DNA of 64,000 nt, taken from contig NW_004450662.1 in assembly GCF_000321225.1 (NCBI RefSeq), positions 1,736,797 to 1,800,796 of the forward strand, given 5' to 3'. The notes under the pieces are model-generated. The model was not told the DNA's origin. It worked only from the letters and a program-made list of their open reading frames with translations, and made no database searches. Shown piece after piece: positions 52,801 to 64,000 of the stretch. The stretch is from Odobenus rosmarus divergens (taxonomy: Eukaryota > Chordata > Mammalia > Carnivora > Odobenidae). Each line of letters begins with the position of its first letter. The stretch's first letter is position 1. Both the position numbers and the translations under genes were made by a program.

Positions 52801-54239
52801 GACTTTCTTCCAAGCAGGACTGTGTGGGGATGTGTTTTCAGCACTGAACCAAGCGCCACTGTTAAGTACAGAAAGTCGCTTCTCTGCTTTCCCTCTCAAG
52901 CACAAGCATATACACGTTGCAGCCTTGGTAAGTTTTCTCTGAATGATCTTTTGATAAATATGTAAAATTGTGTTACAGTTTGGTCTTGCCTGGAAGGACC
53001 GATGTATTGTTCTAATAACTTTTTAAACTGAGAGCAAAATCAGACTTTTATGGGAAGCCAGTTGCTTTGCAGAGATGAAATGCTCATTTGGACAGGCATA
53101 TTTTAGTGTGCTCTTTTGTTTTTATATGATTTTATTGCATTTTTGTTACATTATTACAGAATTTAAATTCATGGAGGATATATGTTTCTTTCCTGTTGTC
53201 TTTTTGAGAGTTCTGATTTCTAGTATCTTTTAAGGCATTGCTTTGCAGACTCGCTAGCAGCTGCAAGTAAATGAAAATATATCTACCAAAAATATTCTGT
53301 AAAATCTTTGGAGCAAAATTTTTGAGAAACATGAGTGTGTCTTCCTTCCCTGCCCGCCTCCCCCCCTTACCGCCCCCCCGCCACAGCTGCCCCAAATAAT
53401 TTTTGGGTACAAACATTTTTCGGGATATTAGTCCAGTTTGTTGCTTGTGTACTTTTCCAGGAGGAGCAGTTCTGAATCTTGGATGGTATCGTTAATTGAT
53501 TTTCATATTCCCAGAAGAGTTAAACATGAACGTGAATTCCAGTGCTAGTTTTCAACTGATGCAGAATGCTGTAGCTTATTCGGTGGTTAATTTGATATAT
53601 TTTGTTCCTGATTAAAATTATGTCCTATCACAGTGCTTTCCATCCTACCACCATGTAGTCCTCTCCCAGATTCTCCTCACAATACAGAGTGTTGGGAAAA
53701 TAAAGAAGCCTTGTAGAGACTACGTTTAAGTCTTTCCCACCTTAATCTTGGATATCCCTTCTCTAGCACAGCCACATTGAAAGGACTCTTGAATGAATTG
53801 GAGTAAACACTAAAGTCAGCAGTGTGCTTGTCTTGGTTCACAGTTGTTCAGACTTTTTTTTTGCCGTGTGATATATTTTGATGGCCAGAGATCATAAAAA
53901 AAAAAAAACCTACCCCAAAACACATTTTGTTCTGCTGCATATCAGTTGGAATGTGAGTAGGAACTTCAGTTCTGGAGAGCCAGCGATGTGCCTTTCAGTC
54001 ACAGAATGAAGGAACGGTGAAGTCCCTTGTAGCCAGATTCGGAGGGGAAAGAAATAGCCTGGTTATATGACTGAACTGAGATACATTCTGTTTTCTGTTT
54101 TGTTGCTGACAACCGCCTGGTCGGTTTTATTTTTAGATTACCGTACTACGAACAGAATGAAAAAGTTGACACATAAAGCTTGCTTTTCAGGTATATATTC
54201 TTGTTAGAGACCGGCTCACCTTTTTTTTTTTTTTTTTAA
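49893..54239. other. Intron-like AT-rich single-copy sequence downstream of the CpG island
   Basis: No SINEC, L1 or coding exon is seen across 4.3 kb. A stretch at about 49985-50270 looks conserved (TTGCATTATCATTTGCTAAA, 'ttatttcggtctgcagctta'). An RE1-like site is at 52837-52857. Pyrimidine runs include 8C-G-8C at 51348-51364, and a GT-rich stretch lies at 52620-52640. ORFs of 60-94 codons are unremarkable. Confidence 0.5.
52837..52857 (+). promoter_or_regulatory. RE1/NRSE-like (REST) motif
   Basis: TTCAGCACTGAACCAAGCGCC has both outer halves of the 21-bp RE1 consensus (TTCAGCAC at 1-8, AGCGCC at 16-21) at canonical spacing; the central GGAC is replaced. If functional it would suggest neuronal-restricted regulation of the nearby gene. 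Repeated at 57892-57912 in the second image. Confidence 0.3.
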
Positions 54240-54316
54240 TGTGAGCTGGGGCTTGACCGAAATCTTGGTTTACTCATCTATAAAATGGGGATAACAATAA
54301 TATCTCTTAACACTGT
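54240..54316 (+). repeat. MIR SINE, truncated by the contig end
   Basis: 'cttggtttactcatctataa' then AATGGGGATAACAATAATATC is the forward MIR core. It stops at the N gap; the complete version is at 59295-59460. Confidence 0.8.
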
Positions 54317-54366
54317 NNNNNNNNNNNNNNNNNNNNNNNNNNNNNNNNNNNNNNNNNNNNNNNNNN
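54317..54366. other. Assembly gap (50 N)
   Basis: Exactly 50 N, a conventional filler length. The left side ends inside a MIR; the right side begins inside a poly-C run of the CpG island, a typical place for short-read contigs to break. Confidence 0.99.
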
Positions 54367-57300
54367 CCCCCCCAGCTCCCCTCCCCTGAGTCCCGGGTGC
54401 CGGCTCGCGCGGCTCGGTGCGAGGAGAGCGGGGACCTCGCGCCAGCCCGCCCGCCCGCCCCTGCGTCCCCGCCCTGGCGTGCGAGGCGCCGCGCCCTCCT
54501 GCTGCCCTGCTCGGTGCATGGAGGGGCCCGTTCGGATCGCAGCCGCCGCCGCCGTAGCCGCCGCCAGCGCGCGGGGGATGACCTGGGGGTGGCTTTCGGA
54601 GCCGGCTGCCGCGCAGGAGGTCCGGGGACTGAGTCTGCCCCGCCGAGAGGTGCGGGGGTGGGCCCGCCGCAGGATCGGAGGGAGGGGTGGTCCGGGGACC
54701 CCGGGCTTGGGGGCCACGCGGCTTGGGCGCGGGAGGTCCGCGGGAGGGCAGGCCGGCGCGCCCCAGAGGGCGTGGAGGTCCCGGGCTGCGTGCGGGGTCT
54801 GCGAAGGGCAGCTGACGGATGCCCAGCGGGGGAGCTCCGCCGTTCCGCGTCCTCGGGGATTCTGAGCCACCTCGTGGGAGGAGGCGGGGTGAGGTGTCAG
54901 TAACACGATTAAATCTCTTTGACCATGATCCGCTGGGGCAGGTGAGATCCAGTATAGCCGAGAGTAAGGGGCTCCGGCACGTTTTCCCAAGGGAGCGGGG
55001 TCTCTCGCCTCTCAACCTCCATCCCGCAGAGCGCCCGCGAGAGACAGTGATTTATGTGTAGGGAGAAGCAAGAGAAATTTCCTGCACAATGTATCTTTCT
55101 CTGCCTTCACAGACTCAGTGACTTCCCAGCCCCAGGGAGTGTATTTTTCCTTCTGCTCTGTAAAGCTTTCTGTGGATTGCATTATCATTTGCTAAATACA
55201 TTAGAGCTTGCTATTTATTTCGGTCTGCAGCTTACAGACCTTTGTTGCTTTCTCTCCACATCTAGGGATTTCAGTAATAAATCACTGAGGAGGATAGATA
55301 GACTCTCTCGTCCTTGCCTTCATTGTTCTCCCTAACCCCACCAAATCAGGTGGAAGGCTTTCCAAAAGGACCTCTTCTCCAGAATGCCTGCCTTTCCTAG
55401 TCAGGACTATCAGAGGGTGGCAGGTGCTTTAAGGGCAGGCTGCTTTCCAATTGAGATCTAGAATTTAGGGAACATCGTTAACAGAAAGTAAGCCCCTGTG
55501 TCCTAAAACAAACTCCGAGAAACAGAAAATTGAACCAAAAGCTAACATGAGATTCATTCTCAGGGCAGTGGCCCCCAAAATGAAAGAGGCCAGTTCTGTT
55601 TCCATGCCTTACTGATACCATTGCCCTCTGACTCCCAGCTGATGCTTGGCATACCTGAAGGGCAGTGTCAAGGAGGAAAAGGTAGGGAGGGGAGCTGGAA
55701 AACGAGTGGGTTTATTCTCAGTGTAATTCTAAGCATTCTAGGACATTTTATAGCTCATTTAAAAAAAAGTAGTCTGTTTTAGCTGAAGATGGGGGCATTG
55801 TTCAACTTTTAGGACAAGATGAAAGAAAAAAATTTCTGGAAATTTTAAATTAGTGCTTAACTAGAGAGCATTCTTAGGAACCCAGAGAGGCACCAAATAC
55901 TGTAGTTTCTGTTATGCACATGTTGAAATAAACTGCCTCATACTTTAAGTTATATGAGAAGGATGGAGAAAACCTGTTTCATTTTGTAAAGACGTGCCCT
56001 GGGTGTGTGCTTGGCAGTGGGTAGAGCAGAAACATTTATATTTCTGTAAAAAACACACAAGTGTATATTGTTTAACTTTCATGCAAAAACTCAGATATAG
56101 TATTTGGAAATCTGTCTTTGTTTGACTAGTTTAGTCAACCAGGAAAATCAGTTACTAGAAGTACTGTGCTATTGTTTGTGTAGTAACTCACTTGGGATGC
56201 TTTGATTGATTGCTATGGTTCTCATCAACCTCCTCTTCTGTGGAAAGTACTTAAACAGCTCTGACTCTCAAGCGGGGAAGTACAAAGAACCCTTAGGACT
56301 TGGAGCATACTGATCTAGCTTGTGTAGGTTGGCTTCTAAATCAGTCTTACCCTTTGCGATCTTTGCAAGAAAGGAATTAAGTTCACTTGAAGATAGGGAC
56401 CTCCCCCCCCGCCCCCCCCATCAGCAAGGTATATATAGAGATGGAGGCTTTGTATGGGAATAGAAACGTCTGTCATGGGGCTCTGCTCTAAAGAGGTCAG
56501 GTAAAATTTGTTGACTAGTTCTCCTGCTTTTCTGTTTTCCACTTGGCCCTTATGCTCTCATAACTTTCTAGATGATCTCATTTATGGGTTTGTCAAAATA
56601 TAAGTTGAAGTAAACATTTTCTTCTCTAGGAATGTTTCTTTTGCACAAATTTAGTCCAAAAATTGGTGATTGTGTCTAAGCATATCCTGGGGAAATGATT
56701 TCAGGAATTCAACAGTATCTTAGTGAAATTAGGCTGGGATAGGACATTAAAAATAACTAATTGAAAAATTGGTTGTTTATAACATGTAATGACATTAGCT
56801 ATGGCCTTGTAAATAGCATTTGTACTATGTAGAAGACTAGATAAGAGCACATCAGAAGAGCAGATGAGTTGTCTACACAGGTAGTCTTTAGATATATGAT
56901 CTTACTACTTAATAGGAACTAATTAGATTAGAAAGAGAATTTGGAGCCTGGTTGCTAAATAGATTGCTTTGAAGGACTTGATTTTATGGTGATCTTTGAT
57001 GAGTGCTTTCCCCCCCCGAAGTTTTATTAACTTTGATTGAATTAGAGAATGTTTTATTGTTTTTATTCAAGATTTTATATTGCATGTAAGCATTCCATTT
57101 ATTTATAAACATTCCATTTATAAATTTTTGTTTTGTATATGGCACTAATTCATTTTTAAGAGACTGAGGAGAAGGGCTTTGATTCTTCTCAATTAAAATT
57201 AAAAGATGGTATACGGAATATCCTTCATGTCATTTTAAAACTATTGGATTACAGTTAAGTGAAAAACTGGTTTGTTGATTCGTTTTTTTTTTTTTTAAAC

Positions 57301-59371
57301 CTTCAAGTTTTTCATCATTGTGCTCTTTCCCCCATTGTCAGGCTTAAAACATACAGTATCATTGTCATCTGTCCTCTGAATAATGGTCCTGAGGTGATAT
57401 TATTAATGTGGCTTTTTAAAATCAAACTAATTATACTTGCCTAAAAGAGCCACATGTGTGTGATTCTAGCTTCCTGGTGCCTTTTGAGAGCCCGGGAGAC
57501 AAGCTAGTGAATAGAGCTGAAAATTCATTCTGTATTTGATTAAATGGAACAGACTCGCAGCTCCTTACCCCAGCAGGGGCTATGAGATCTCTTGATCCCC
57601 GAAGCGGCTCCAGGACCCTGGGAATTCCATTAGCGAGCACCTGAGGAATTTCTGCCCTGCAGTGCCTTTTTTGTATGTGTGTATGTGTGTGTGTGGAGAG
57701 GGAGTGGAGCTGAGCGGTGATGGGGCGGTGGAGGGAGGGGGTGGAGAGAGGCTACATTAGAAGACTCCATATGTTAGCAGATCTAAAATCAAGGCATGAC
57801 TTAACAGCTTATCTTGTAAGAGAAAAGCCCAACCCCAAGGCAGATTGCTAGTCAGGACTTTCTTCCAAGCAGGACTGTGTGGGGATGTGTTTTCAGCACT
57901 GAACCAAGCGCCACTGTTAAGTACAGAAAGTCGCTTCTCTGCTTTCCCTCTCAAGCACAAGCATATACACGTTGCAGCCTTGGTAAGTTTTCTCTGAATG
58001 ATCTTTTGATAAATATGTAAAATTGTGTTACAGTTTGGTCTTGCCTGGAAGGACCGATGTATTGTTCTAATAACTTTTTAAACTGAGAGCAAAATCAGAC
58101 TTTTATGGGAAGCCAGTTGCTTTGCAGAGATGAAATGCTCATTTGGACAGGCATATTTTAGTGTGCTCTTTTGTTTTTATATGATTTTATTGCATTTTTG
58201 TTACATTATTACAGAATTTAAATTCATGGAGGATATATGTTTCTTTCCTGTTGTCTTTTTGAGAGTTCTGATTTCTAGTATCTTTTAAGGCATTGCTTTG
58301 CAGACTCGCTAGCAGCTGCAAGTAAATGAAAATATATCTACCAAAAATATTCTGTAAAATCTTTGGAGCAAAATTTTTGAGAAACATGAGTGTGTCTTCC
58401 TTCCCTGCCCGCCTCCCCCCCTTACCGCCCCCCCGCCACAGCTGCCCCAAATAATTTTTGGGTACAAACATTTTTCGGGATATTAGTCCAGTTTGTTGCT
58501 TGTGTACTTTTCCAGGAGGAGCAGTTCTGAATCTTGGATGGTATCGTTAATTGATTTTCATATTCCCAGAAGAGTTAAACATGAACGTGAATTCCAGTGC
58601 TAGTTTTCAACTGATGCAGAATGCTGTAGCTTATTCGGTGGTTAATTTGATATATTTTGTTCCTGATTAAAATTATGTCCTATCACAGTGCTTTCCATCC
58701 TACCACCATGTAGTCCTCTCCCAGATTCTCCTCACAATACAGAGTGTTGGGAAAATAAAGAAGCCTTGTAGAGACTACGTTTAAGTCTTTCCCACCTTAA
58801 TCTTGGATATCCCTTCTCTAGCACAGCCACATTGAAAGGACTCTTGAATGAATTGGAGTAAACACTAAAGTCAGCAGTGTGCTTGTCTTGGTTCACAGTT
58901 GTTCAGACTTTTTTTTTGCCGTGTGATATATTTTGATGGCCAGAGATCATAAAAAAAAAAAAACCTACCCCAAAACACATTTTGTTCTGCTGCATATCAG
59001 TTGGAATGTGAGTAGGAACTTCAGTTCTGGAGAGCCAGCGATGTGCCTTTCAGTCACAGAATGAAGGAACGGTGAAGTCCCTTGTAGCCAGATTCGGAGG
59101 GGAAAGAAATAGCCTGGTTATATGACTGAACTGAGATACATTCTGTTTTCTGTTTTGTTGCTGACAACCGCCTGGTCGGTTTTATTTTTAGATTACCGTA
59201 CTACGAACAGAATGAAAAAGTTGACACATAAAGCTTGCTTTTCAGGTATATATTCTTGTTAGAGACCGGCTCACCTTTTTTTTTTTTTTTTTAATGTGAG
59301 CTGGGGCTTGACCGAAATCTTGGTTTACTCATCTATAAAATGGGGATAACAATAATATCTCTTAACACTGT
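54367..59371. repeat. Second image of the duplicated block (probable false duplication)
   Basis: Equals 49312-54316. It begins at the first base after the gap, and unique sequence resumes at 59372. It therefore carries a partial second copy of the CpG island (54367-54905), the donor-like site (54941/54942) and the RE1-like site (57892-57912). These should not be counted as extra loci. Confidence 0.95.
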
Positions 59372-59460
59372 TGTGGGGACTCCATGGGATAATGAAAGTA
59401 AATTGCTTGGATATACTAAAACGTCTCTGAGGGTTAGCTACTGTTACTTTTAGTAACTCC
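59295..59460 (+). repeat. MIR SINE (complete version)
   Basis: 'cttggtttactcatctataa', AATGGGGATAACAATAATATC, 'gtggggactccatgggataa' and 'gaaagtaaattgcttggata' are forward MIR. The first copy of this MIR is cut at 54316 by the gap. Confidence 0.82.
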
Positions 59461-59490
59461 TCCCATACACATTAGTCTATTACTTTGATC

Positions 59491-59543
59491 CAGAGTAGTT
59501 TCTTTTTCTTTTCTTTTCTTTTTTTTTTCAGAGTAGTTTCTTT
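59491..59543 (-). mobile_element. Tail-only retroinsertion (poly(A) flanked by TSD)
   Basis: CAGAGTAGTTTCTTT occurs at 59491-59505 and 59529-59543 (exact, 15 bp). The 23 bp between are pure T/C (TTCTTTTCTTTTC then T-run), the complement of a patterned A-rich tail. This is what an extreme 5'-truncated, L1-mediated insertion leaves when only the tail is copied. Confidence 0.7.
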
Positions 59544-59664
59544 GAAGTACTAACTAGTAAGGAATTCTCAGAAGTAGTGGTTTAGAGTGGTTTACAACTG
59601 CTATAGTTGTAGTAGGCTACCATTTTCTTAATTTTGCAGTTGAACTGAAAAGGCACATGGAAAC

Positions 59665-60120
59665 AATGTTGCATTTTTATAATTGATATAATTGAATGTT
59701 GCATTTTTATAACTATACACATGAGTGTACAGTTAATGTACACTAAGCGAACAGCTAGATGAAGTTTTACATATGCACATATGTGTGGTAACTATTACCC
59801 AAATCAGGATCTAGAGTATTTCTTTCACCTCGGAAGGCTCCTTGATGGCCCTTCCCCGACTAATTTAGGACTGCCACCACTGTTCTAACTAGTCTCACCA
59901 TACATTAGTTTGGCCTGTTCTCCAACTATGTTTATAAAAATGGATTCATATGGTATATACTGTTTTATATCTGCTTTTTCGCACTGCTCATTATGTCTAT
60001 GAGATTCATCTATGTTACTGTGTATGGTAGTAATTTGTGCTTTTTAAATTGTTATAGCATCTTTGGTGTGTTTTGAAATTTGTAGTAGTTCATTTTATTG
60101 GCACATTGGGTATGTGGCCG
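59665..60120 (-). repeat. Ancient L1 (L1M-type) fragment
   Basis: 'ggtaactattacccaaatca', 'gtttggcctgttctccaact', 'aaaatggattcatatggtat', TATATCTGCTTTTTCGCACTG and 'gagattcatctatgttactg' follow reverse L1M 3' UTR/ORF2 order. Near its left end AATGTTGCATTTTTATAA is repeated (about 59665-59682 and 59694-59711). Confidence 0.75.
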
Positions 60121-60306
60121 TTGGAAAAAAAAAGAAAATAGCACCTCTCCCTAAATTATTTGACAATCAGATCCTAGTGGCTAGCTTAGAAAAATTACCA
60201 TGACCTTATTTTTGTACATAAAATTGGGTGAAGGTAATATAATTACTCTTAGTCACAATTACATAAAGCAAATCCATGGATAACTGTGTTCTTTTGTGCG
60301 TATGTG

Positions 60307-60531
60307 TTTTATTTTTTAATTTTTTGTTTTATTTTTAATTTTATTTTTTTGAGAGAGAGAGTGTGTGTGTGTGAGTGGGGAGGGGGAGGGGCAGAGGGAA
60401 AGGAGAGAGAATCTTAGGCTCCACACTCAGCTCAGAGCCTGACACGGGGCTTGATCTCAAGACCCTGAGATCACAACCTGAGCTGAAATGAAGAGGTGAA
60501 CACTTAACCAACTGAGCCACCTAGGCGCCCC
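60307..60531 (-). mobile_element. SINEC (Can-SINE) insertion, older
   Basis: Reverse copy with a T-rich tail containing TTTTAATTTTATTTTTTTG, a GA/TG tract, body and the head complement GAGCCACCTAGGCGCCCC. TSD TTGTGCGTATGTG (60294-60306) and TTGTGTGTGTGTC (60532-60544), diverged. Confidence 0.92.
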
Positions 60532-60544
60532 TTGTGTGTGTGTC

Positions 60545-62520
60545 TTTTTTAGAAGGGAAGGAAGAGACCCTCAAAGCAGAGAAGAAGGACCACCTAAGGT
60601 AGCTTATATCTTTTGTGCTTAGCATTTAATCCATAATCAATACTTAGAAATGTACAGAAGAAACCACTAGCCCGGCATTAGCCTGATACTCTTTTAGAAG
60701 AAAACAGAGCAACACAATATTCTTAAAAAAAAAACAAAAAACAAAAACCACCCAAAATGGAAGAAAGTGGAGCTAAGATGTTGTTATGCTATGGAAAAAT
60801 CTTGAAGAACAGGACTGTACCCCCCTTCAGGGAGAAGGTTTTGGCTTCTCATTTGCTGTCAGACAATGCCTATATGTTTAAAATTTCTGTCCGTGTTGTT
60901 GGAATTCCCTAATGTGCTAAATAAAATTTATTTCACCAAACAGTGAAACAAGAAAACGGGGTGATGTCACTGAATTAGAAGGCCGCTTCTTTGTTTCTTA
61001 AATTTTGGAGAGGGTTGTGGTTGAGGTAAATAGCTTGTATTTCTGTTTTTGGAAATGGTGAGGAAGGATTTTCTGGTTGTTCTTCTTGAACATAAGCCAC
61101 TTCTCTCTCAGGAGACATTGTATTTTTCAGCTCTTGTAATTTTATTAAATCTTATTATTTCGTACTCCTTGACATGAGGTCATTCTTCACATACAGCCAT
61201 GTGCAAGGATGGGTTCCCCTGGATTCCAGAGAGGCAAGTTGTCCCCTTTTCTTCTTAAATCAGACCACCAGTGGCCCAGATTTCAGGGGGGTGGGGAGAG
61301 TTGAAATAGTGATATATGATTCATCTTTTGTCCTGTAGGGGCACTCAAAAGATGCAGATCTTGGTTCAAAAGAAGGAAGAACTGTGACAAATAGTACTGC
61401 CTCATGATAGAAAATGCTCTTTTGAGGGGACATGAGCTCCTATTACTAGACATTTGCTGAAGACACTGTGGAAGCGATCTCTTCCTTGGGTGAGAGATTG
61501 AACCACGTGACCTCTAATGGCCCTTACAGTACTAAGACTCCATGGAATAGTCTTTTCTGAAGGAGTGATTCTACATTAACCCATCCATGTGTAATTTTGG
61601 AGGGAGAAAAATGTGTTACAAATTTCCAAACAGCCACTGAAGAAATAAATGTTCTCAAACCAACCCTAGTTTAAAGTTGAGGACTGCCTCTACTTGTCGG
61701 CTCTTTTCACTTTAAATGTAATTCTTTCTTTGTCACTAATAAGTAAATGTCAAGTATTCTTTTTCTTACCTAAAGAGAAATAAGGACATTTCCAGTATTC
61801 TAAGTACGTAAGTGTCAGAAATGATAATGCTTTACAAGGATAGTATTTGCTTCCTTTTTATGGAGGGACACATCTGAGAATTTCCTTGAGGCCATCCGCT
61901 AGCCCAGTTATTTCTTCACTCCTACAACAAATGTACAGTCAAAATGAAGAAATATACGTCTTTGCTCTCTGCCTTGTCTCCTTCACCCTACTTTTCTATA
62001 CTTGAATTGTGGGGGAAAGGCCAATATTAGTGACTTATCCCATCAATGGAACTATATTTGGGACATTTTCTGAGACCCATAGTTATTTAATCCAACCATG
62101 TACACATCTTATATCTGTAAATAGATGTTAATAATTGATATTTAGAATGATTAAAGGGAGTGTAGAATCCTGAATCACCAAAATAGTATCTTCCCTATTT
62201 TATAAAGCAGCAAAGTATAGTAGATTGAGTTTTTACGGTTTTGTGTTTATGTACACACATAAACCATTCCCTCCCTGGCTCTAAGCAGGTCTCTCTCATC
62301 TCTTCTCTGTTACCGCTACCTTTTACCCCTCCAGCCTCCAGCATTCTTTTTAAAATTTGGGAGAGGGATGAGAGGAGATTCAGAATGTGAGACAAAAAAA
62401 AAAAAAAAAAGTCAGTGATTCTGCATGTCAAGCACAGCTTCAAATAATGAAGAAAATGCTTTAGATAAAGAAAAAATAGTTAAATGTCACATTATTATTG
62501 GAATTCATGCAAGATGTTTT
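60545..62520. other. Intron-like single-copy sequence
   Basis: No gene, RNA or confident repeat. There is a CACGTG at 61504-61509 and an A-run at 62394-62411. Short ORFs only. Confidence 0.45.
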
Positions 62521-62554
62521 AACAATTTTATTTTTTTCTTTAAATTTTTTTTTC

Positions 62555-62722
62555 TTCTTAGGGGGATGGGGGGATGGGTTAGCCCAGTAATGGGTATCAA
62601 GGAGGGCTCGTATTGCATGGAGCACTGGGTGTTATACGCAAACAATGAATCATGGAACACTGCATCAAAAACTAATGATGTAATGTATGGTGACTAACAT
62701 AATAAAATAAAATTTAAAAAAA
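62555..62722 (+). mobile_element. 5'-truncated carnivore L1 (3' UTR only)
   Basis: 'gggtatcaaggagggctcgt', 'gagcactgggtgttatacgc', 'caaaaactaatgatgtaatg', TATGGTGACTAACATAATAA and an A-rich tail are L1 3' UTR. Similar T-rich flanks (ATTTTTTTCTTT near 62527 and 62730) are a probable TSD. Confidence 0.9.
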
Positions 62723-63698
62723 ATGTAAAAATTTTTTTCTTTTTAAAATTGTAAATGGATGAAGTTTTAAACATTTTTTTTATATTTCAAATGTGTATTT
62801 TTCTTCTGTGCAACTTTTGGTGTCTAGAGAGCTGATGTCAAGTCCTGTCTGTTTTTAAAATACTCCGCATTGCAGGTGTTTCTTGGATATATATGTACTA
62901 AAAAGTGCATTCTGGCTTCTGTCTCTTGCCAGGAAAATGCCTGACAGTTATTGGCTTTTTATGGTATCAGTAAAAGTAATTAGTATTCTCTCTTTTACTA
63001 TAATTTGATATCTGTTCAATGAGTAATGGTACACACTGCCTGGTTGGAGGTAAATTTGGCAAGGGGGACAAATGTTTAATGGATAAAATACTACTTTTAT
63101 CAGGCCATGAAATTACTGTAGTGACATCAGAACTTGGCAGCCTCTTTTATGACAATAAAAACAAAAATAGCATCATAAGCTAGGGATAAGACATTTTTCT
63201 TGTCCATTTATTTTGGCTTATTTTCATGGTTCTGGCCTCAGGGTGTGTGTATAACAAAATAACACAGTGAGTAACAGGCAATAAGAATTAGGGAGTGAAC
63301 GTAGTTTCAGCTGAAACAGACATGCTGTTTATCACTCACCTCGGTTTTAGTCATTTAAACTGTTCCTTTCAGTTTGATGACTAGGAGAACGTGAGGGTGG
63401 GAATGAAGAATCCTCATCCATAAAGTGGAGTTAAACTTCATTATCTGGCATGATATGACCTCGCTTGCAATATGTTGAAAAAGTTTGATGATTGGCTTAT
63501 AAAATCGTCATGTGATGGTGAATGTCTGGGTGTCATTACAAATGCGACAGTAAAGTTTTGTAGAAAAGGTGCTATTTAATCCTTTTTATAATCACCCCTA
63601 AAATAACATCGTGTTACCAGTTAATTCAGTTTGATTGAATATAGTGTTTCCTCCTGCCTGTTTTACCCTATTCACTCTTGCTGTGAAGTTAGATTTTT
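62723..63698. other. Single-copy AT-rich sequence, candidate conserved noncoding element
   Basis: No repeat or gene is recognised. It includes GTAATTAGTATTC, 'aaatactacttttatcaggc', TGAAATTACTGTAGTGACATC and CTTTTATGACAATAAAAAC, the texture of an intronic developmental enhancer. Confidence 0.4.
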
Positions 63699-63714
63699 AG
63701 ATGTTACCATGATT

Positions 63715-63897
63715 CTTTTTTAAAGATTTATTTATTTGAGAGAGCAGGGCCAGGGGGCAGAGAGGGAGGAAGAGGGAGAAGCAGGCTCACACTGAGTGCA
63801 GAGCCCCATGAGGGGCTCAATCTCGGGACCCTGAGATCAGGACCTGAGCCAAAACCAAGAGGAGGACACTGACCGGACCACACCACCCAGGTGCCTC
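63715..63897 (-). mobile_element. SINEC (Can-SINE) insertion with perfect TSD
   Basis: Reverse copy, shortened GA tract, head complement ACACCACCCAGGTGCCTC. TSD AGATGTTACCATGATT exact over 16 bp at 63699-63714 and 63898-63913. The body is more diverged than the TSD would suggest. Confidence 0.96.
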
Positions 63898-64000
63898 AGA
63901 TGTTACCATGATTTAATGATAGCTCATATACCAGGATTTCAGTTTGGTGTCCAGGCATCTGAGCAGTAAGTCCAGTAGATCCAGAGATTACTAAATACTG

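Larger units (their letters stand above)
49312..54316. repeat. First image of the 5,005-bp duplicated block
   Basis: Matches 54367-59371 at a constant offset of 5055, with no difference at the positions compared, including homopolymers (8C-G-8C at 51348-51364 and a 13-nt A-run near 53896). Its right end is the last base before the N gap. Confidence 0.97.

Noticed and set aside
54278..55015. Minus-strand ORF of 245 codons running through the N gap
   Set aside because: It contains unknown residues from the gap and is built from the second image of the CpG island.
49312..59371. Real tandem duplication creating two promoters
   Set aside because: Both copy boundaries coincide with the N gap and no difference was found between copies; uncollapsed contig overlap is much more likely.
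5582..63897. Possible tRNA genes at GGTGGCTCAG…-type sequences
   Set aside because: These are the tRNA-Lys-derived heads of SINECs with TSDs and A-rich tails. None has an intact cloverleaf with mature-end context.

Overview
This is nuclear DNA from a carnivoran mammal, most likely a caniform (dog, bear, mustelid or seal side). The evidence is 28 copies of the tRNA-Lys-derived Can-SINE (SINEC). They have the caniform-type body, a (TC)n stretch and an AATAAA-rich tail, and most have clear target-site duplications (TSDs). The 3' ends of carnivore-type L1 elements are also present. Species cannot be resolved from the window. No bacterial, viral or phage gene content is present.

Layout. Positions 1-5.5 kb are GC-rich, SINE-free single-copy sequence with several CACGTG E-boxes and one RFX/NF-E2-like composite site. 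From 5.5 to 31 kb SINECs are dense, over older repeats: MIR, L2, a HAL1-like LINE, MLT1-type LTRs and L1M. From 31 to 42 kb young repeats are sparse: apart from one L1 3' fragment and a SINEC at 32.8 kb it is single-copy, with at least one compact homeodomain/octamer-like block at 33.6 kb. From 42 to 48 kb it is again repeat-rich (L1M, a MIR pair with a 90-bp tandem duplication, a long L2, SINECs). A strong CpG island lies at about 48.78-49.85 kb, with GC boxes, a G-quadruplex-prone run and a good splice-donor match (CAG|GTGAGA at 49886/49887). It is the only promoter-like feature and probably starts a gene or long noncoding RNA on the + strand, with AT-rich, intron-like sequence to the end of the window. 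I could not name that gene and found no protein-coding exon I would defend; the ORFs are spurious products of GC-rich or repeat sequence.

The largest structural oddity is technical. Bases 49312-54316 recur at 54367-59371 (constant offset 5055, no difference found where checked, homopolymer lengths included), and the two copies meet at a run of exactly 50 N. Both copy boundaries fall on the gap, so this is almost certainly two overlapping contigs placed side by side rather than a real tandem duplication. The true locus is probably 1-54316 joined to 59372 onward, with one CpG island. Everything listed inside 54367-59371 is the second image of the first copy.

I did not find a convincing new molecular system. 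The best biological leads are: a retrocopy of an unidentified transcript that split a MIR (16.7-17.2 kb); a tail-only retroinsertion (59.5 kb); a SINEC dimer inside one TSD (22.5 kb); an RE1/REST-like site downstream of the CpG island (52.84 kb); and several AT-rich blocks that look like conserved developmental enhancers, which only cross-species alignment could confirm.
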